Shown: one piece after another, positions 34,649 to 45,688 of the stretch
Layout: the number at the start of each line of letters is the position of its first letter
Position numbering within the stretch: the first letter of the stretch is position 1
Source: Auricularia sp. M13
Taxonomy: Eukaryota > Basidiomycota > Agaricomycetes > Auriculariales > Auriculariaceae
Direction: 5' to 3'
Length of the DNA: 64,000 nucleotides
NCBI GenBank assembly: GCA_037042915.1
Contig: CM073193.1
Location: forward strand, 7,254,001-7,318,000
Notes under the pieces: generated by a model
What the model was told of the DNA's origin: nothing
Seen by the model: the letters and a program-made list of their open reading frames with translations, nothing else
The model's database searches: none
Made by a program: the position numbers and the translations under genes

Positions 34649-36318
34649 ATGAAACGCGCATTCCACGGCAGCGCCCGCCGCGCGCTCTCGACGGCGACCG
34701 CGCCCCATTTCCAGATCACGACGCTGCCCAACAAGCTCCGCGTCGCCACCCAGAACTCGCCCGGCCACTTCGCGTCCGTCGGCCTCTTTGTCCATGTCGG
34801 CACCCGCCACGAGCACCAGGGCACGTTCGGCGCATCCCATTTTCTCGACAGATTGGCATACAAGGTCCGTAGCAGCAGCCTCTGCCGCCGCACTCGCTCT
34901 GCAACCGGTCTCACAACTCGCCCGCAGTCGACCCAGAACCGGACGGCAGACGAAATGCTCGCTGCCGTCGATGCGATCGGCGGCCAAATTGTCTCGTCCA
35001 GCGCCCGCGAGTCGATGATGTACCAGTCCTCGCACTTCCCCCAACATACAGAACGCGCAGTCGAGCTGATCGCAGACTCTGCTCTCAATCCATTGCTCAC
35101 AGACGCCGAAATCGACGCCCAGCGCGAGCCTTCGTTGTGGGAAATAAGGGAGGTCATGTCCAAGCCCGACATGGCTCTCCCGGAACTCGTCCATCAGGTT
35201 GCCTTCAGGGGTAACACCCTTGGCCATCCTCTCATCTGCAACGAAGAGGACGTCGAGGCCATGAACCGGACGATTTTGACCGGTTTTCACCGTTCGTGGT
35301 ATCGACCCGAGCGCATGGTTCTGGCCGGCGCGGGCGTCCCCACGAGCAATTGGTGGAACTAGCCCACAAGCACTTTGCCCATCTCGTTCACGAACCCATT
35401 CTGCCGACAGAGCAGGTAACATCGACGGCCACATCGTCCTCCGTCCGTGGCGCACTCAATCCTCCGCTGGTCTCCTCGAGTCAAACATCCTCATCCACCT
35501 TAAGATCGCTTTCGAGAGCCGCATCTTCCTTGTTCAACCCTTCGCCGGTCGCAACACCATCTACACCGTCGTTATACGAATTAGCAACGAAGCCTGCACA
35601 GTACACTGGTGGCGACCTCTTCGTCTCTGACCCGCGCTCAGAATTCAACCACGTCTACCTCGCCTTCCTTGCTCCTCCATTAGCCTCCAAGAAAATCTAC
35701 GCCATGGCGACATTACAAATACTGCTCGGCGGCGGCGGCGCGTTCAGTGCCGGAGGGCCGGGCAAGGGCATGTACTCGCGGCTGTACACCCAAATCCTCA
35801 ACCGGCACGCTCAGATAGAGCACTGCGCCTCGTTCCAGAATATCTATAGCGACGCCAGCCTCTTTGGCCTCTTCGCTTCCTTCACGCCTGCAGCAGGCTC
35901 GAGCATCGTGTTGAGCCATCTGGCGAACCAGCTCGGCCTGTTATTGCGGTCGCCTGTTCCAAAGCCCGAACTGCAGCGGGCCAAGAACCAGCTCATGAGC
36001 GCATTGGTCATGGCGCTCGAATCGCGCGCAGTCGAGGTGGAAGACCTCGGTCGGCAGGTAAGTTTATGCCGATCTTCTCGTCCCTTCTTATGCATGCTGA
36101 TATGTTCAACCTCGCAGTTGCTCATACACGACAAGCGCGTCTCCGTCGACGAGATGTGCGCGAGTATCCGCGCCGTCACAGCCGACGACCTTCGCGACGT
36201 GGCCCACGAGATGTTCGGCGCAGGCTCTCAGGGCAGGTCGCCCACCGTCGTTGTCATGGGTCGCGAAAACGTTCGCGACTGGCGTGAGACGCTTCACGCG
36301 TACGGCGTCGGTGCATAG
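34649..36318 (+). CDS. MAS2: Mitochondrial processing peptidase, alpha subunit (one apparent frame break)
   Basis: MPP-alpha recognises presequences for cleavage by MPP-beta in the mitochondrial matrix. MKRAFHGSARRALSTATAPH (34649) is a presequence; an in-frame ATG at 34598 would add 17 residues. The body reads FQITTLPNKLRVATQN, VGLFVHVGTRHE, HFLDRLAYK (intron of 63 bases), STQNRTADEM, HPLICNEEDVEAMNR and RPERMVLAGAGV. Then come HEQLVELAHKHF, YTGGDLFVSDPRSEFNHVYL and the alpha-subunit glycine loop GGGGAFSAGGPGKGMYSRLY. The zinc motif HxxEH of the beta subunit is absent, as expected for alpha. Between GAGV and HEQLV, at the C run 35338-35341, one base appears missing. Because the gene is essential, a consensus error is the simpler explanation. 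An intron near 36057-36117 precedes the last exon, stop 36318. Confidence 0.92.
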
Positions 36319-36690
36319 CTGGCTTCGGTTGCTCTATCCCGTACCATATGCTAGCATTATAATCACATCTTTATTGCGGGTGTCTTAGAGTAATCCAGTG
36401 TAATCCATAAGGATGCGCTTGCAACAGGCGCGCGATAACAGTACTAAGCGGCCGCCAGTCACCGGTCAGACATGGAATCTGTCTGAAGTCAGCATCCGCA
36501 CTTGGTGAGCGTTTGTAACTACGATGACAACCCATCGGCATTCATTCCCGTTTTGTCATCGTTTGTGGTCTGTCTCTGAATGGATACACTTTGAGTTGGA
36601 CCAGGATTAATCTATCTTGTGCGGTAATACAGTAAGCATAGAGCGGGGAGAGCAATGAACCAACTGCTTCGGTGCTTGACTTTGCTTGAA
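36319..36690. other. Intergenic, convergent 3' ends
   Basis: 372 bases between MPP-alpha and the MFS gene. No feature seen. Confidence 0.5.
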
Positions 36691-38935
36691 TTACCGACGC
36701 GTATACTGATCGCGGCTGCGAATTTGCTCTCCGCGATAGTATAGGTAGATAGGGAACGGAATCCCGAGGAGAATGGCAAGGCCGCCAAGCAGGCTGTTCC
36801 CCGGCCCTGTCTTCAGCACGTCGAACATTTGCCCTAGATGACAACGTTCAATCTTACAACATCACAGTATGTAAGTAGATATCCGGAGACTTACGTGCAA
36901 ACAGGGGAAGGCAAACCCGAAGATGGAACGTAGGAAGCTGTTGGCGGCGATGACGCTCGCGGCGTACTTGAACGTGTCCACGAGCTGCGATGGCGGTGAG
37001 ACCATTGAACGACTATCAGTCTGGCAGAACGCGAAGGACCCACGTAGAGTTGAATCGCAATGAAGCTAATCATCATACCGAACCCGAAGAACGCGGTCCC
37101 GAGGATGGGCATGATCCAATGAATAGCAGTGTGCGCACTCCATCCATACCAGCTAGAGAAACGTCACGTGACCGTGGCAAAGAATGGAAGTATGCTCACA
37201 AAAGTCCGACAGGCACAAAAAGACTGCCAATGATCATGCCTTGTTTTCGGGTAAGCATAGGGCAACCTCATAGCAATTGCCACGAACCTGGGACACGGAA
37301 TTCAGGTACAACCGTGCCACCATTGCGCTTGATTAGCTGTGAGGATTGAGCGAACTGCCCAGTGCCTCAGGGAAGGGAACTCACACCGTGGTATATCTTT
37401 TCCAGAATTTGAGCCCCGACGCCAGCGGCCAGGACATTGCCAACACCCAGTCCTAGATATGCCTCGTGATGATGTTAGCACATAGTGGAAATGTACAAAA
37501 TTAGCGTACCAGGCCCACGATACCAGGACCAAAGCCATAAACCTGACTGTACGTGAAAGGGAAAGTTGTCAACATCAAGTACAGGTATCCGTAGATTCTG
37601 TGTGGATCAATTTAGTAGGAAGCGAGTGAGGAATACTTCGCACGTACAATGCCGTGTAAAGGCTCAGTATGAAGCAAGTGAGACTGCGTGAGAGCAGGAT
37701 GAACGGACGCGTGAGGTTGATCCATAGAACCTCGCCGAGTGGCGCCGACTTGGGAATCTTTGCGGGGGGTTTGCCGTGCGCCTCATCGTCCTTGGCTCTC
37801 CGGGAAGCACGGCGCTCGATGATGACTGGCGCATAGGTCTCGCGGAGGATAGGAATGCCGACGGCAAGACTGAGTCCCCCAAGTGCAGATACGATGACAA
37901 AGATCCATTTGAAGCCAATGCTATCGACGATGAAGCCGCCCGCCACTGGACCGACAATAGGCCCTGAAATGGATTTCTTTCGGTGGGCGGAACCATAACG
38001 CAGCTGACAGCCTCGGCTTACCTATCAGCGGCCCGACAGAGAAAAGACCCATGGCTCCAGCACGCTCATGTGTGCGAAAAAGATCTGCAATGCAGCCTAC
38101 AGATAGGGGTTCAGGTCGCTGCACACCCATGTCATAGGAGCAGTGCGAACCTCCGCCAATGGCCAACCCGGCACTACCCCCGACTCCAGCTGTAAATGCA
38201 GATAGGTAGGAGCTTGGATTACTTCAAACTTCGACGCACTGAGGAATCTGAAAACGAGAATCGCGGCCAGGTTGGGCGCCCATATGGACGCCGTATTGAA
38301 GACCAAGAAAAATACCATTGAGAGATGCAGAACCTGCGAGTCCGATGAGAATACCGTGAACTTTGGCGCAGATAAAGTATGAATACCCATGACCGTCCAT
38401 ACATTTCCGACAGTGGCGCAAAGAAAAGCGGACCTGCAAGTCGTTGAGAACCTCAGGTCGCCTTTCGAGGATGAACATACCGAACGCAAATCCCAGGACG
38501 AAAATGCTGCAAAGATTGTCAGTTGAGGAGCGTAGGTCCAGTTCTATGCTTACCAAAGAATCATGGAGACGAGAGAAGGATCTGTCGTGTTGAAGTGCGA
38601 CGCCATCTCAGGCAGACCTGGGGCGAGCATGGCCGACGCGAGCGGTCTCCAATCCAAGTCAGCAGCGGAGACGCAGTCATTTCAAGCGGTGCGCACGGGA
38701 CGAAGGCGTAGAACGCGACACAGCTCGCCATTGTCCATTTCTTGCTTAACTTCCAGTTGTGCGGATTCAACGGGTCCTCTTCCCAGTCCACAGGCTCGGA
38801 AACGCCAGTGATCTCGAGCTCCTCCTCGAGCTCGCCCGTCTCGTGGTGCGTGAGGGTGCGCTGGGGCGACGCGGACGACGGCGGCGGGGACCCTTTTTCG
38901 GCTTCACCGATCCGAGCCTCTTGAGCTGCAGACAT
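36691..38935 (-). CDS. MFS multidrug transporter (DHA1 type)
   Basis: A proton-coupled plasma membrane efflux pump, about 560 residues in roughly ten exons. MSAAQEARIGEAEKGSPPPS (38935) starts a cytosolic acidic N-terminus with the family lead-in VDWEEDPLNPHNWKLSKKW. Helix 1 (ASCVAFYAFVPCAPLEMTAS) and helix 2 (FVLGFAFG, after an intron PLFFAPLSEMYGR, the DHA1 form of motif A) follow. Later come GMFS-type loops, GFKWIFVIVSALGGLSLAVG and IPILRETYAPVIIERRASR, the usual C-terminal end of the first six-helix half. The second half ends LLGGLAILLGIPFPIYLYYR then RGEQIRSRDQYTRR, stop 36691. Substrate cannot be inferred. Confidence 0.85.
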
Positions 38936-39411
38936 GGTCGGACTCGGTGAAGAGTCACAGTACTCGTAGGATCACCTATATAGCCCGCCGGCTACACATG
39001 TGACCATTGATGCAAGTAGTCCAGTAAGCCGCAGCGACTGGCGACTTGCCCATCTTTCCGACCGTATCCTGCGGATTGTGATGATTAAGCAACGTCCGCG
39101 TCAAGGCCGGAGTCCGACCCACCGAAGAACACGGTCGCCTGCTGACGATGGCGAGTGATGACCTAATGACAATGTGCCAAGGCTTTGCCGGCGGCGTACA
39201 AGTTACAACTAAGTAATTGTCAAGCCCCGGAGAGTAGAAGGTATGATTTTTGGGGATCATCATGATCATGGGTCATTACATGCAATGTACTGTACGCGAT
39301 ACAAAGAGAATGTCCGTGCACTAGCGGCAAGGTGAAATCAAGCCTACAAAGCCAAAGTGTAAAGACAGAATGTAGGGGAGAGGTCCGTCACGCACACAAA
39401 ATATGGTGTCC
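38936..39411. other. Intergenic
   Basis: About 0.48 kb: promoter of the MFS gene and the 3' side of the lyase gene. No feature seen. Confidence 0.5.
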
Positions 39412-41955
39412 TTATGAGTGACTGTTCAAATCCCAATCCGACACCGGCACACTCTTGGGCGTGACGAACTGGTTGGCACTGAAATCGGGCCACTGCGGGT
39501 TGAACAGCACCTGGATGCTGGTCGTCCCCGCGGGAACGTTGATCACCAGAACCGTCACGCCCTTGTTCTCCTGGTCAGGAAATCCCTCGGGCGTCGGCGG
39601 GTCAGACGGGAGGCGGACTGCTTGCATGGTATCGAAGGACACGCCTTGCGGGCTCAGGATGGTCGCCTGCAGCGTCTTCCCATGCAGCTTGAGCGTCGCA
39701 CTCGCGCCGTTGAGGTCAACGGTCGCGTTGGTGTGCATTCTCCACATGATGTCCTGCTCCGCGCTGATGTCGTCTTGAACAAGGACCTGGCGACGGCCAT
39801 TGAGTAGGCGGATGCCACGCACAACAGACCTATGAGGCGCAGTCAGTGCATGCTGCCTCATAAGGACTATCAAACTTACGAGCCCGACCCATAGGCGGTT
39901 GACATGTCCGTCGTCATCAGCGCTGTCGAGTCGGAAGGAATATCCAGCGTGGGGTCAGAGCCTTGGGTGGTAGTCGACGACTTGAAGTTGAACGTAGGCG
40001 CGGCTTCCTCAGCGAGCTGATTGGCACCTCCGATCAGGATGGTGTTTTGCCCCTCCGTGCGCTTGCGGTAGTACAACCACCTGGTGGCATCGTCCTCCTC
40101 GGACGAGAAGTAATCCTTCGACAGGTAGTCGCCGGAACCAAGTTCACCAGCCCAGCGCTCGCCCATAGCATCCAGCACGAAGTCACCGCAGTCGAGGTCA
40201 CCGTGCGTCTGATGGCCGACCAGCTTGGAGCTCTTCATTGCGACGTATAGGCCGTCGTTTTCGGTCCACTGCTGCGCATTCGACGCCCATTGGGTCTCAG
40301 GGTCGCCGAAGGCACGATCGAGTTCGAGCCCGTTCCACCACGCGCCCGTGACAGTCGGATCGTACCAGAACATGGACCAAGGCTCGGCAGCGTCGAAACG
40401 GTCACGCTGATGAAGCATGTACCTCGGTTCTTGGTATGCTGACCCATAGAACATCATCGAGTTGGCGGTGGAGCTGTACTTGTTGGGACCGTGGTCCGCG
40501 AAGTCGAAGAGCGAGGTCATTCCGAAGACATACATATGGAAGAGACCGGTGAGCTTGAAGTTGGGATTGGTGTCAAGCAGACCATAGTCAGAGCCCGTGG
40601 CAGTGATGAGGGCAGAGGTCATCTCTGCGTGGCCTGTAGTCCCGAAGTACCTACGCCGTTCGATGTGAGCAACATATTTAGCAAGAGTGCCAAAGAAAGT
40701 AACCAACCAGTAATTCGGGGTTTCTGTCCAGCTACCATCGGAAGACGGCCCCTTGACACAGTTGGCCTTCGCATTCGGAATAGAGGCGTCCAAGATCTGT
40801 TCTGCAGTGCCCGTCGTGTCGTCGCCCAGGATAGCCAGAGCTCCCAGAGTCATGCCGGCGTTGGAGACACAGTTCCAGTTGCCACTGATCACTTCTCCGT
40901 TCCGGCCAGTCCACCAACCATAGCTTGCGGTACCGTAGGCGCCTAAACCGTACTTGAGGCCGAGGTTGATGATGCTGTTCATGATGCTTGTGCGTCTTTC
41001 AGGCGTCCAGGCATCGTACAGCCAGTCATATGCGATGGCAAAGGCCGATGTCATCTCAGCGGTATCGAGGAAGTGGTTGGAGTTCCAGCGGTCGGGAGCT
41101 GTCTGGCCGCCGAAGTCGGCGTCAGTGTTGCCTGCGGCATTCTGGGCGCGTCTAAGCAAGGTTCGAAGACAAGAATAGGTATTGCACGCACCTCGAGCTC
41201 GCGCCAGGCGCCGTCGAGCCACTTCTGATCCTGCGTCATGCGATAGGCGTATGCAAAGGCCTTGACACGCTCCTTAACTTCGCGGGAGTTGTCGAGGATG
41301 CCGCTGCCGCCGTCCATGTAGTACTGGACTGGCGGCAGGGCGAGATACTGCGTCGCATTGTTCAGGATGCGGTTGTGGAAGCTCTTGAGGTAAGCGTCTT
41401 TCTTGATGAGATCGGGCAGCGCTTGCCACTTGTAGGCCGGTGCGAGGAGGCGCGGACGGTCCTCCCTAACGGTCTTCGGATCCGGCGACGCGGGCGAGAA
41501 CGTCTCGGCGGGCCATGCGGCTGATGCACTGGCGCTCGGTAGAAAGGCGGGCTCGACGTAGAGCTTCGGGTTGGCCTGGGTCGGGTAGACCGGCAGGAAA
41601 TACGAGTCCGTGCTGGTCGCGAAGTGCCGACGTTGGCATTAGGCCCACCACTTCCGCCGCCGTTGTCGCCAGAGCCGTCGCCGGAACCGCCAGAGCCGCC
41701 GCTATTTTTGTCCTTGTTGCCGCGCAGACCGAGCACGACGCCGACGACGACGGCGACAATGATGATGATCAGGACGACGGGGATGCCGATGGTGCACCAG
41801 CGGCTCCTGCGCTTGCGGGCGGGCGCAGCACCGGCGTAACCGTCTTTCGCATATGGGTCGTAATAGCCCTCGCCAGTGTTGCCGGGGTTGGGGGCCCGCG
41901 AGTAGTTGGGGTTGGACAGCGGGCGCTGGAGGGAATCGTTAGAAGGGTAGCTCAT
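39412..41955 (-). CDS. Membrane-anchored heparinase II/III-type polysaccharide lyase (one apparent frame break)
   Basis: A type II membrane protein of about 790 residues. The start MSYPSNDSLQRPLSN (41955) opens a cytosolic tail ending in Arg/Lys (ARKRRSRWC). One helix (TIGIPVVLIIIIVAVVVGVV) and a Gly/Ser/Asp linker follow. Then comes an alpha-toroid lyase domain: FHNRILNNATQYLALPPVQY, RVKAFAYAYRMTQDQKWLDG, DRWNSNHFLDTAEMTSAFAI, YDWLYDAWTPERR, WNCVSNAGM, YFGTTGHAEM. The heparinase II/III C-terminal beta part includes HQTHGDLDCGDFVLDAMGER and RTEGQNTILIGG, and the stop is at 39412. The substrate is unknown; in fungi such anchored lyases may act on the cell's own uronic polysaccharide. Near 41618-41628 the frame changes between the linker and STDSYFLPVYPT with no usable splice pair, so one base is probably missing. 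An in-frame intron without stops lies at about 40650-40710. Confidence 0.83.
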
Positions 41956-42119
41956 CGCCGTCGACGACGAGCTCCGATGACGAGAGAGCGAGAGAGAGAA
42001 GAGTGGGGAAAAAGCCGAACTCAGCCACAGCGCTGCGCAGCACGAGATCGGCAGCCGGGGTTATTTTGAGTGTGGGAACAGCCACACCGCCTCGTGCCAC
42101 AGCGCCTCGACCCTTGGCC

Positions 42120-43014
42120 ATGACCGCCAGACGGACCGCCATCCCCCTCGAGGCCAATCCAGAGTCCTTCAACACGCTCGCGGCCAATCTTGGGCTTGAC
42201 ACCGCCAGCGTCTGCTTCCACGATGTGCTGGGCTTCGATGACGAGCTGCTCGCGCTTATCCCCCAGCCAATTCGGGCAGTCGTGCTATTATATCCAGGCA
42301 ATGAGAAAACGATGTACAGGAAGCAGCAGGACGTCCCAGGATCCGTAGATCGTGCCAAAATCGTCCATTTCCATCAGCGTGTCATGAATCAGTGCGGCAC
42401 CATGGTACACCGTGCGCACTGCGAACACGAGTATGCCATGCTCATGCTGCGAGAACAGGCGCTCCTCCATTGCCTAGCCAACACTGCAGATCTCCCTCTC
42501 AGTAAGCTGCAGCCGCGGCTTGCCTCGAGTTCGTCTCAATTGCCTGCCGCGCAGGGGATGGGCCCATCAAGCAGCTATTCGCGGACTGCAGAGGCATCCC
42601 CATGGACGAAGCTGCAGCAAAATTAGACGAGGTCGATATTTCTGCACTGCACACGGCAGCAGCACTTTCCGGTCAATCTGAGGTACTGTTCCCGTCAGCG
42701 CCATTTGACGCTGAGGAGCAAGAACTTCAGTATAGACACCTCCCGCCGATATCCACCCAGAGGGCGCCTTCTCAGGTTTCGTCGAGCAAAATGGTCAGTT
42801 AATCGAGCTCGACGGATGGACGGAGGAACCCTATCGCCATGGCCCGATCGAAGGCAACCTCATTCAGGTGAGCAAAGAGCCTCCTTCACATGCAGAACGT
42901 CCGTAAGGCTGGCCGCAGAGTGTGATTAGAGCTGTTAGGGACCGCATTGAGTTGGCGGGAGGAAGTTTTATGTTCACGCTTCTTGCCCTAGCCCCTGCAA
43001 GCGCTGAGCTATGA
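42120..43014 (+). CDS. Ubiquitin carboxyl-terminal hydrolase (UCH, peptidase C12)
   Basis: A small deubiquitinase of the UCH-L1/L3/Yuh1 kind; it frees ubiquitin from short adducts in cytosol and nucleus. MTARRTAIPLEANPESFNTL (42120) is followed by LGFDDELLALIPQPIRAVVL and then the active-site block FHQRVMNQCGTMALLHCLAN, joined across an intron of about 54 bases. The Cys of NQCGT is the nucleophile and the Gln before it the oxyanion residue. Next come IKQLFADCRGIPMDEAAAKL and GAFSGFVEQNGQLIELDGW (the ELDG box carries the Asp), with the catalytic His probably in DIHPEG just before. The last exon reads RDRIELAGGSFMFTLLALAP, stop 43014. About 240 residues, as usual. The His region is slightly longer than typical and its intron edge is uncertain. 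Confidence 0.83.
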
Positions 43015-43097
43015 ATGTGAACCGGCAGTTGCATGCGCTATGCCGCCAGTAATGTATGTTATGTTTTAAACAGACCAAATTACGACTCTCAGAGCAT

Positions 43098-44271
43098 CTA
43101 CCCAACGGCGGGCGCAAGGGTCAGGTATGCTTCGAGAGCACAATGGTCGCTGACAAAAACGGGGATGCTGAGAGGAACAGTTTCCGGTTGTCGACTATCC
43201 ATGATGCACTAGATTGCGTCTTAAGCCAATACTATCTATGAGATCTTTTGGCCATTTTCCAACGCGGGCTGAAACAGTCATCTGTTCACAGTCTAATGTT
43301 TGGCCAGTTTGGCGCGTCCGATGGACTAGTTTGGCGCGTCCGATGGCACAGATCTTGTCCAGGCGCTGAGGGGGATACGGCTTTTCGCCAGGCCAGTAGC
43401 CCCAAGTGTGCTGCTCGCGTTCGGCGACATCATCAGCAGTGTCCAGAGGGACCCACAAGTCTGTGAGGCCAACTTGAGCAGGAAGCTGGTCGTCGCCTTT
43501 AGAAACGGGGTTGAAGTCCCCTGCCACAACGCCGCCGGCTACGTCCTTGAGATGCGCGGCAATAGTCTCAAGCTGAGCAGGCCTTCGCGGAGGACGGTGG
43601 TCGAGGGACTCGAGATGCGTGTTGGCTAGACGGAGCGTCTCGCCGCCCTGCATGGTCAAGTCGACAAAGAGCGCGTCGCGGCCCATTTGCGAGTTCTGGA
43701 GCGGAAGGCGATGGATGCGGCCGATATGTCCAGCAAGCCGTTTGTCCAAGAAGGTTATGGTAAAGTAACGGCTGAGACGTTGCGCGTCGATGTCCGTAGC
43801 AAGAAAGTAACGTCGCAGCCATGGATGCTCGAGCAGCGGCTCGAGACCATCGCCCTCTACTTCCTGAAGCTGAATGACGACAGGGACGTGGTGCACGCTG
43901 ATATCTGGACCTGATTCCGCGGCGAACTGGCTGCTGTCAGGTACAGCAGAGGGCAGCTTAAAGGATGCTCCCTGTGCAGGGGCCAGGGAGTCTTTGTTCA
44001 TTTCGTGAGTAGCCGCTTCAGTAGCCTGCGCCAGATGACTTCGAATGGTCTCAATAGCAGCAACACAACGCTGGTCGACGTATGGCTGCGAAAAGTCGAC
44101 GTTCCACGATATGAGGTGGATTTGCGCTGGCGCTCCTTTCTGAGTCGCACGAGGCGACGACTGCAGCATCTCCCAGCTCTGGCGAGTGGTGGAAAAGACA
44201 TAAGGGCGTTTGTGACCGAGAGTCGAGCCCATGCTGGCGGTTGTGCTTGCCCAAGGTCCAGTCGAGGTCAC
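43098..44271 (-). CDS. TDP2-like endonuclease/exonuclease/phosphatase-fold enzyme
   Basis: A Mg2+-dependent phosphodiesterase of the EEP fold, closest in motif layout to tyrosyl-DNA phosphodiesterase 2, which removes trapped topoisomerase from DNA 5' ends. The start MTSTGPWASTTASMGSTLGH is at 44271. The motifs are IHLISWNVDF (metal site), VVIQLQEVEG (Glu), GRDALFVDLTMQGGETLRLA, NTHLESLDHRPPRRPAQLET (TDP2 signature), VVAGDFNPVSKGD (GDxN) and WGYWPGEKPYPPQRLDKI. The first long exon runs to a stop at 43195 without the final SDH motif. An SDH motif (PVFVSDHCALEAYLTLAP) lies just downstream in another frame, ending at 43098, so a last intron or a frame break must join them; I could not place the splice pair. 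A 22-base tandem duplication (43306-43346) lies in the C-terminal part. Confidence 0.72.
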
Positions 44272-44387
44272 GGCTAGTGACTTTGCGACGATCCTCTGAG
44301 TCCGTCTGCGAGCCGAATGTTTAGTATTTCACACATTTTTGAACGTTTTGCTAAACTATGATATTAAATTTTTTTCGCAGGACCCAA

Positions 44388-44459
44388 GGATCAGTGGCGC
44401 AGTGGCTAGCGCATGTGATTGCAGATCATAGGGTCTCGTGTTCGAACCACGACTGGTCC
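44388..44459 (+). tRNA. tRNA-Cys (GCA), intronless
   Basis: A full cloverleaf of 72 bases. The acceptor stem GGATCAG pairs with CTGGTCC. The D arm is GCGC-AGTGGCTA-GCGC. The anticodon arm is TGTGA-TTGCAGA-TCATA with anticodon GCA, the variable loop GGGTC, and the T arm TCGTG-TTCGAAC-CACGA. The A box (TGGCGCAGTGG) and B box (GTTCGAACC) promoters are inside. T-rich sequence right after it (44460-44468) can end Pol III transcription. Confidence 0.95.
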
Positions 44460-44795
44460 TTCCTTTTTACGCCTTCTGACCTATCATTATGCTTGATTCA
44501 TTGGGTCTCCTGTTCGAACCACGTCTGGTCCTTGCTTTTCGCACATTTTTTTTAATTTAACTAACTTCAGCTTGACTTGAGCAGTATAGCATGGGAAATT
44601 GTATGCAAGCTGAATGATCAACTGTGCCCCAAAACGGTGGAGGAATGTATGCGTTGTAGATGAGAGTAATGTACATTGATGCGCAGTATTGCTGCGATGC
44701 ATGTTTCTGAGTCTTAATCAACCCTCAAAATCTTTATGTAGACAGGCGTTTACACCTCGCTGAAATGCAAGATTAAATCCGTATCCGAGTCATAA
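44460..44795. other. Intergenic
   Basis: Apart from the tRNA-Cys fragment, this AT-rich stretch shows nothing but a T run near 44545-44555. Confidence 0.5.
44503..44531 (+). pseudogene. Partial tRNA-Cys copy (3' part)
   Basis: GGGTCTCCTGTTCGAACC and the following bases repeat the variable loop, T arm and 3' acceptor strand of the tRNA 115 bases upstream, with two changes. The flanking CCTTGCTTTT also resembles the sequence after the real tRNA. No 5' half is present, so it cannot fold as a tRNA. Confidence 0.8.
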
Positions 44796-45362
44796 TCAAA
44801 TGTGCTCACATGTAGTATGCGACCCCGTGCTCCCAGTATAAACCTCGAATGGTGGCCATCTCGATAAAACCATCGAAGGTTTGAGAGTCGCACGGTCCAA
44901 GAACATGCAGTCCCCCAGCGCACTCAAATTTGAAGTGCTGTATCTTTTGCCAAAAGACTGCGAGGCGTCAATGTACGAACGGGGAAGGTGCTGGCAATTA
45001 GACGCACCCTCGAAAAGATTCTTCTGCCAGGTTGACCAGTCCCCTTCCGTGAACACAGGCGAACGGTGAACGCAGCACCACTGGCAGTCCACGCATGGTA
45101 AAAGCGTATTGTCATCGGTTGGCATCTCGGCAGGAGGACCAGACAGGCGACGGAATGTGGACATAGTGTCTGAGCTGGGCGAGGATGTGGTTGAACTGCT
45201 GCGACTTCCCTCAGGGTCACCGAGCTGTTCTCTGGCCTAGAGTGCATGAACCTGACTTACTATGCCCCAGAGACGCTGCCGGTGGGTGACTGCTGGATGC
45301 GGCACTGAGCTGGTTGCTGCTCGTCGGTCTGCCAGTGGCGAGTGCAGCGTCAGGTCATCCAT
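44796..45362 (-). CDS. Doubtful small gene, hypothetical
   Basis: A possible protein reads MDDLTLHSPLADRRAATSS (45362), QRLWGI, then AREQLGDPEGSRSSSTTSSP. It continues MSTFRRLSGPPAEMPTDDNT, LLPCVDCQWCCVHRSPVFTE, GDWSTWQKNLFEGASNCQHL and ends at 44796. The part from 45164 down is open for 122 codons with an even amino acid mix and clustered cysteines. The join to the upstream piece needs an intron of only 24 bases, which is too short to trust. The safe minimum is 44796-45164. I recognise no family. Confidence 0.3.
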
Positions 45363-45688
45363 CCCCGAGCTTTATAAACGGCGTGGTATTCGTATTCAGA
45401 CCGATCGCGCTGAGAAACATCCGTTGAGAGAACTGTAAAGGGGCCAGTTCGCGCCGCCGCGGGTCGGCATGCATCATGTTGAAAGTCGGACCAGTCCGCT
45501 TCTGCCGACGTTCGCGGAACCTCTGGAGATCGCGCTGAGCGTGACCTCGGCAAGACGGCCGACTCTTCGAGAAACGATGAGGGGGACGGCGATGTTCATT
45601 GTCTCCTGGAGGAGATGAAGGCTGATACTACGTACTGTACAGGCATGAGAGAATGCAAAGCAAGACAGGTGAATCTCCTTTGAACATA
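45363..45688. other. Intergenic
   Basis: About 325 bases upstream of the doubtful gene and downstream of riboflavin synthase. No feature seen. Confidence 0.4.
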
